Below are positions 62,428 to 64,000 of a DNA stretch of 64,000 nt, piece after piece. Numbering within the stretch: the stretch's first letter is position 1; each line of letters starts with the position of its first letter. Origin of the DNA: Hymenochaete sp. R1 (lineage: Eukaryota > Basidiomycota > Agaricomycetes > Hymenochaetales > Hymenochaetaceae). The translations under genes were made by a program, and so were the position numbers. A model generated the notes under the pieces. The model searched no databases. It was not told where the DNA came from and was given only the letters and a program-made list of their open reading frames with translations. The stretch lies in NCBI GenBank assembly GCA_019400425.1, contig JAFREE010000053.1:62001-126000 (forward strand). Reading direction: 5' to 3'.

Positions 62428-63363
62428 ATGTCTTGTTCATCCGGAAAGAAACGAACATACGATTCGGAACCCGACTCCAAGACTCCTCATGACATGCAAC
62501 CTCCTGTCGCGAAGCGACAACTCACTAACAAGGAGCGTGGATATGAATGGCTCGCACTCGGTATGATCGATTTCGCCGGACTTGACAACGACGCAATGAA
62601 GGCGCGTAATTACGAGCTCTACGATTGCACCAATGCCGTTCGTACATGTCTGAAAAACATTGACGCCAACATCGACCTCATCATCCTCGAACTGGAGCAG
62701 GAGGCGAAGGGACTTGCGAAAGAGAAGGAAGACTCCAACAGTCAGATTAGCAGCGAATCCCCCGATCGTCTTGCCGAGATTCAATCAGAGGTCCGGCATC
62801 TTCGGAAAGAGAAGGCCCATTACCATCGGAAGGAGGCTCTCATTCTCATGCAGGTCCATGCGCGCCGTGAGGATTTCGAGAGATGCAACGATATCACACT
62901 TTCGAAGAGGGCACGGAGCAAACGTGCGGAGAAAGTGAAGAAGCTTCATACCGTTTTTGTCGAGAATGCTAATGATGAGCTCCGCATCTCATTTGAGGGG
63001 TATTGGAGAACCAACGCCACTCGGCGGACTCCGATCTCTTTTGAGGAGGATCACAGGAGCCTTGAACGCGCGTGGAAGATCTTTATGAAGGTAAAGAAGA
63101 TGTCTCCCCAGGAGCGAATCGACGTGCTTGAAACAGAAGTCGAAGTCAACGAGAAGAGTAACTCCGATTCTATTGTTAGTCTACCTGCCAGTATCGCAGT
63201 TAAACGACGGTTAGAAGACGACCTTTTCCAAATCGCTCTCATTCGTGACAACTCGATTTTTAATAAATTCGAAGGCTATGAGGAGGAGCTGGCAAATGTT
63301 GTTAAGGAGCTAAGTGAACAAGGCTTCGCAGTAGGATCGAGTAAAGTCGGCTTTGTTGAATAG
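62428..63363 (+). CDS. Intronless nuclear-looking coiled-coil protein, paralog 2
   Basis: 311 aa in one exon from MSCSSGKKRTYDSEPDSKTP. Basic N-terminus with KKR and VAKRQLTNKERGYEWLALGM, then charged helical body (NIDANIDLIILELEQEAKGL, EIQSEVRHLRKEKAHYHRKE), SKRARSKRAEKVKK (second basic patch), NDELRISFEGYW, SFEEDHRSLERAWKIFMKVK and KMSPQERIDVLETEVEVNEK. Clear paralog of the gene at 45273-46358, in opposite orientation, sharing NKERGYEWLA, (T/N)IDxNxDLI(V/I)xELE and K(R/K)MSPxER; the N-terminal Pro-rich part is shorter here. Absence of introns in both contrasts with intron-rich neighbours. Function unknown. Confidence 0.8.
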   Translation: MSCSSGKKRTYDSEPDSKTPHDMQPPVAKRQLTNKERGYEWLALGMIDFAGLDNDAMKARNYELYDCTNAVRTCLKNIDANIDLIILELEQEAKGLAKEKEDSNSQISSESPDRLAEIQSEVRHLRKEKAHYHRKEALILMQVHARREDFERCNDITLSKRARSKRAEKVKKLHTVFVENANDELRISFEGYWRTNATRRTPISFEEDHRSLERAWKIFMKVKKMSPQERIDVLETEVEVNEKSNSDSIVSLPASIAVKRRLEDDLFQIALIRDNSIFNKFEGYEEELANVVKELSEQGFAVGSSKVGFVE

Positions 63364-64000
63364 GTACTAAAGTTTGTCTAATCACCATTTTCAAGTACTT
63401 CTACTGTTTTTCTTTTTGTTTAAAGCCAAATAATATTCTTTTTGGCGCCATCCAGTGGCATTTGTTTGTGCGTGTTTTCTCAACTTACATAACATAACAC
63501 AACGCGCAAGGCGCGCTCGACTAGCGCTCGACTTTCAAGTTGACAACCATCTGGTAAGACAGGGTGTACTCGATACGGATCATTCGGGAACCCTTTTTCA
63601 CCTTGTGTATGTTCTCTTTCTCAAAATCCCTTGCTCTGTGAGACGAACAGCTGAATCACCCAGATTGATGTGTAATCTTTCCAGGTTTCATTTCACACCA
63701 CAACAACTTGAACACAACGACATGCTCGTATTCTGCAAACCTGATGATGTCGGCTGGACACACTTTGTTCAAGAGATTGCTTTTATCAAGCACGTCATTC
63801 TCACAGTCAATGACGTGCCTATCATATTCTCCCTAGCCTTCTTCGCGCAGGAGACAACCGCAGCTTGTTAAAGCTCTATTTTCGCTCTGGTCGGTAAACT
63901 CCTGCCGAACGTTACACTTCTTATGCGAAGTGATATAGGTAACTTATAAAAGCACGATATCAATCATTCCTTCGAATCTCAAGAGATGGTGAATTGCGTC
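63364..64000. other. Right edge, no supported gene
   Basis: A 138-codon plus ORF (63455-63871) has no recognisable domain and is not called; it might belong to a gene continuing past the edge. Confidence 0.4.

Noticed and set aside
63455..63871. 138-codon plus ORF at the right edge
   Set aside because: No recognisable sequence; could be a fragment of a gene beyond the window, but cannot be supported.

Overview
The window reads as nuclear DNA of a filamentous, mushroom-forming basidiomycete (Agaricomycetes). The genes are dense and carry many 45-60 nt introns with GT..AG ends and CTAAC/CTGAC-like branch points. The gene content includes seven-helix proteins of the DUF6534 type, membrane-anchored A1 aspartic proteases, a RAX1/RGS protein and a fungal MCT-like MFS carrier. 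The exact species cannot be told from the sequence. I saw no rRNA, tRNA, transposase or reverse transcriptase gene.

Layout. 1-4.1 kb: 5' half of an ABCC transporter on the minus strand, running off the left edge. 4.4-5.6: HCNGP/SAP30BP-like regulator. 6.2-9.8: large coiled-coil protein (minus). 10.9-13.3: intracellular GH13 maltase with a GC-AG intron. 13.9-16.1: a two-gene cassette, a 69-aa secreted six-cysteine peptide followed by a DUF6534 membrane protein. 16.3-17.6: signal-peptide, single-helix membrane protein. 18.4-20.4: RAX1-like protein. 22.5-24.3: type I membrane protein Z-A. 25.3-26.5: double ABM-like domain protein. 27.4-32.3: two tandem membrane-anchored aspartic proteases. 33.1-34.4: intronless basic coiled-coil protein. 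34.9-37.0: second copy of the peptide + DUF6534 cassette, inverted. 39.4-40.8: Z-B, a near-identical inverted copy of Z with a shortened tail. 42.9-44.9: MFS carrier. 45.3-46.4 and 62.4-63.4: paralogous intronless nuclear-looking coiled-coil proteins. 47.1-48.2: multi-pass membrane protein. 49-50.2: two divergent mini-genes, one possibly Tom6-like. 50.2-54.5: gene-poor stretch rich in the palindrome ACTAGT. 54.5-58.2: unusual CAMK-type kinase (HHD catalytic loop, about 165-residue insertion in the N-lobe). 60.8-61.8: isoprenylcysteine methyltransferase.

The strongest theme is that 13.8-41 kb has been built by local duplication of secreted and surface genes. The peptide/DUF6534 pair exists twice in opposite orientation, the Z gene exists twice in opposite orientation, and the proteases are in tandem. 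The Z copies are far more alike (introns included) than the cassette copies, so the events are of different age. Recombination between the Z copies would invert the 24.3-39.4 kb segment; undoing such an inversion would put the two cassettes in the same orientation. The peptide next to a seven-helix protein, kept as a pair through duplication with invariant cysteine spacing and a conserved 12-nt microexon, is my best candidate for an undescribed system. A ligand/receptor relation is inference only.
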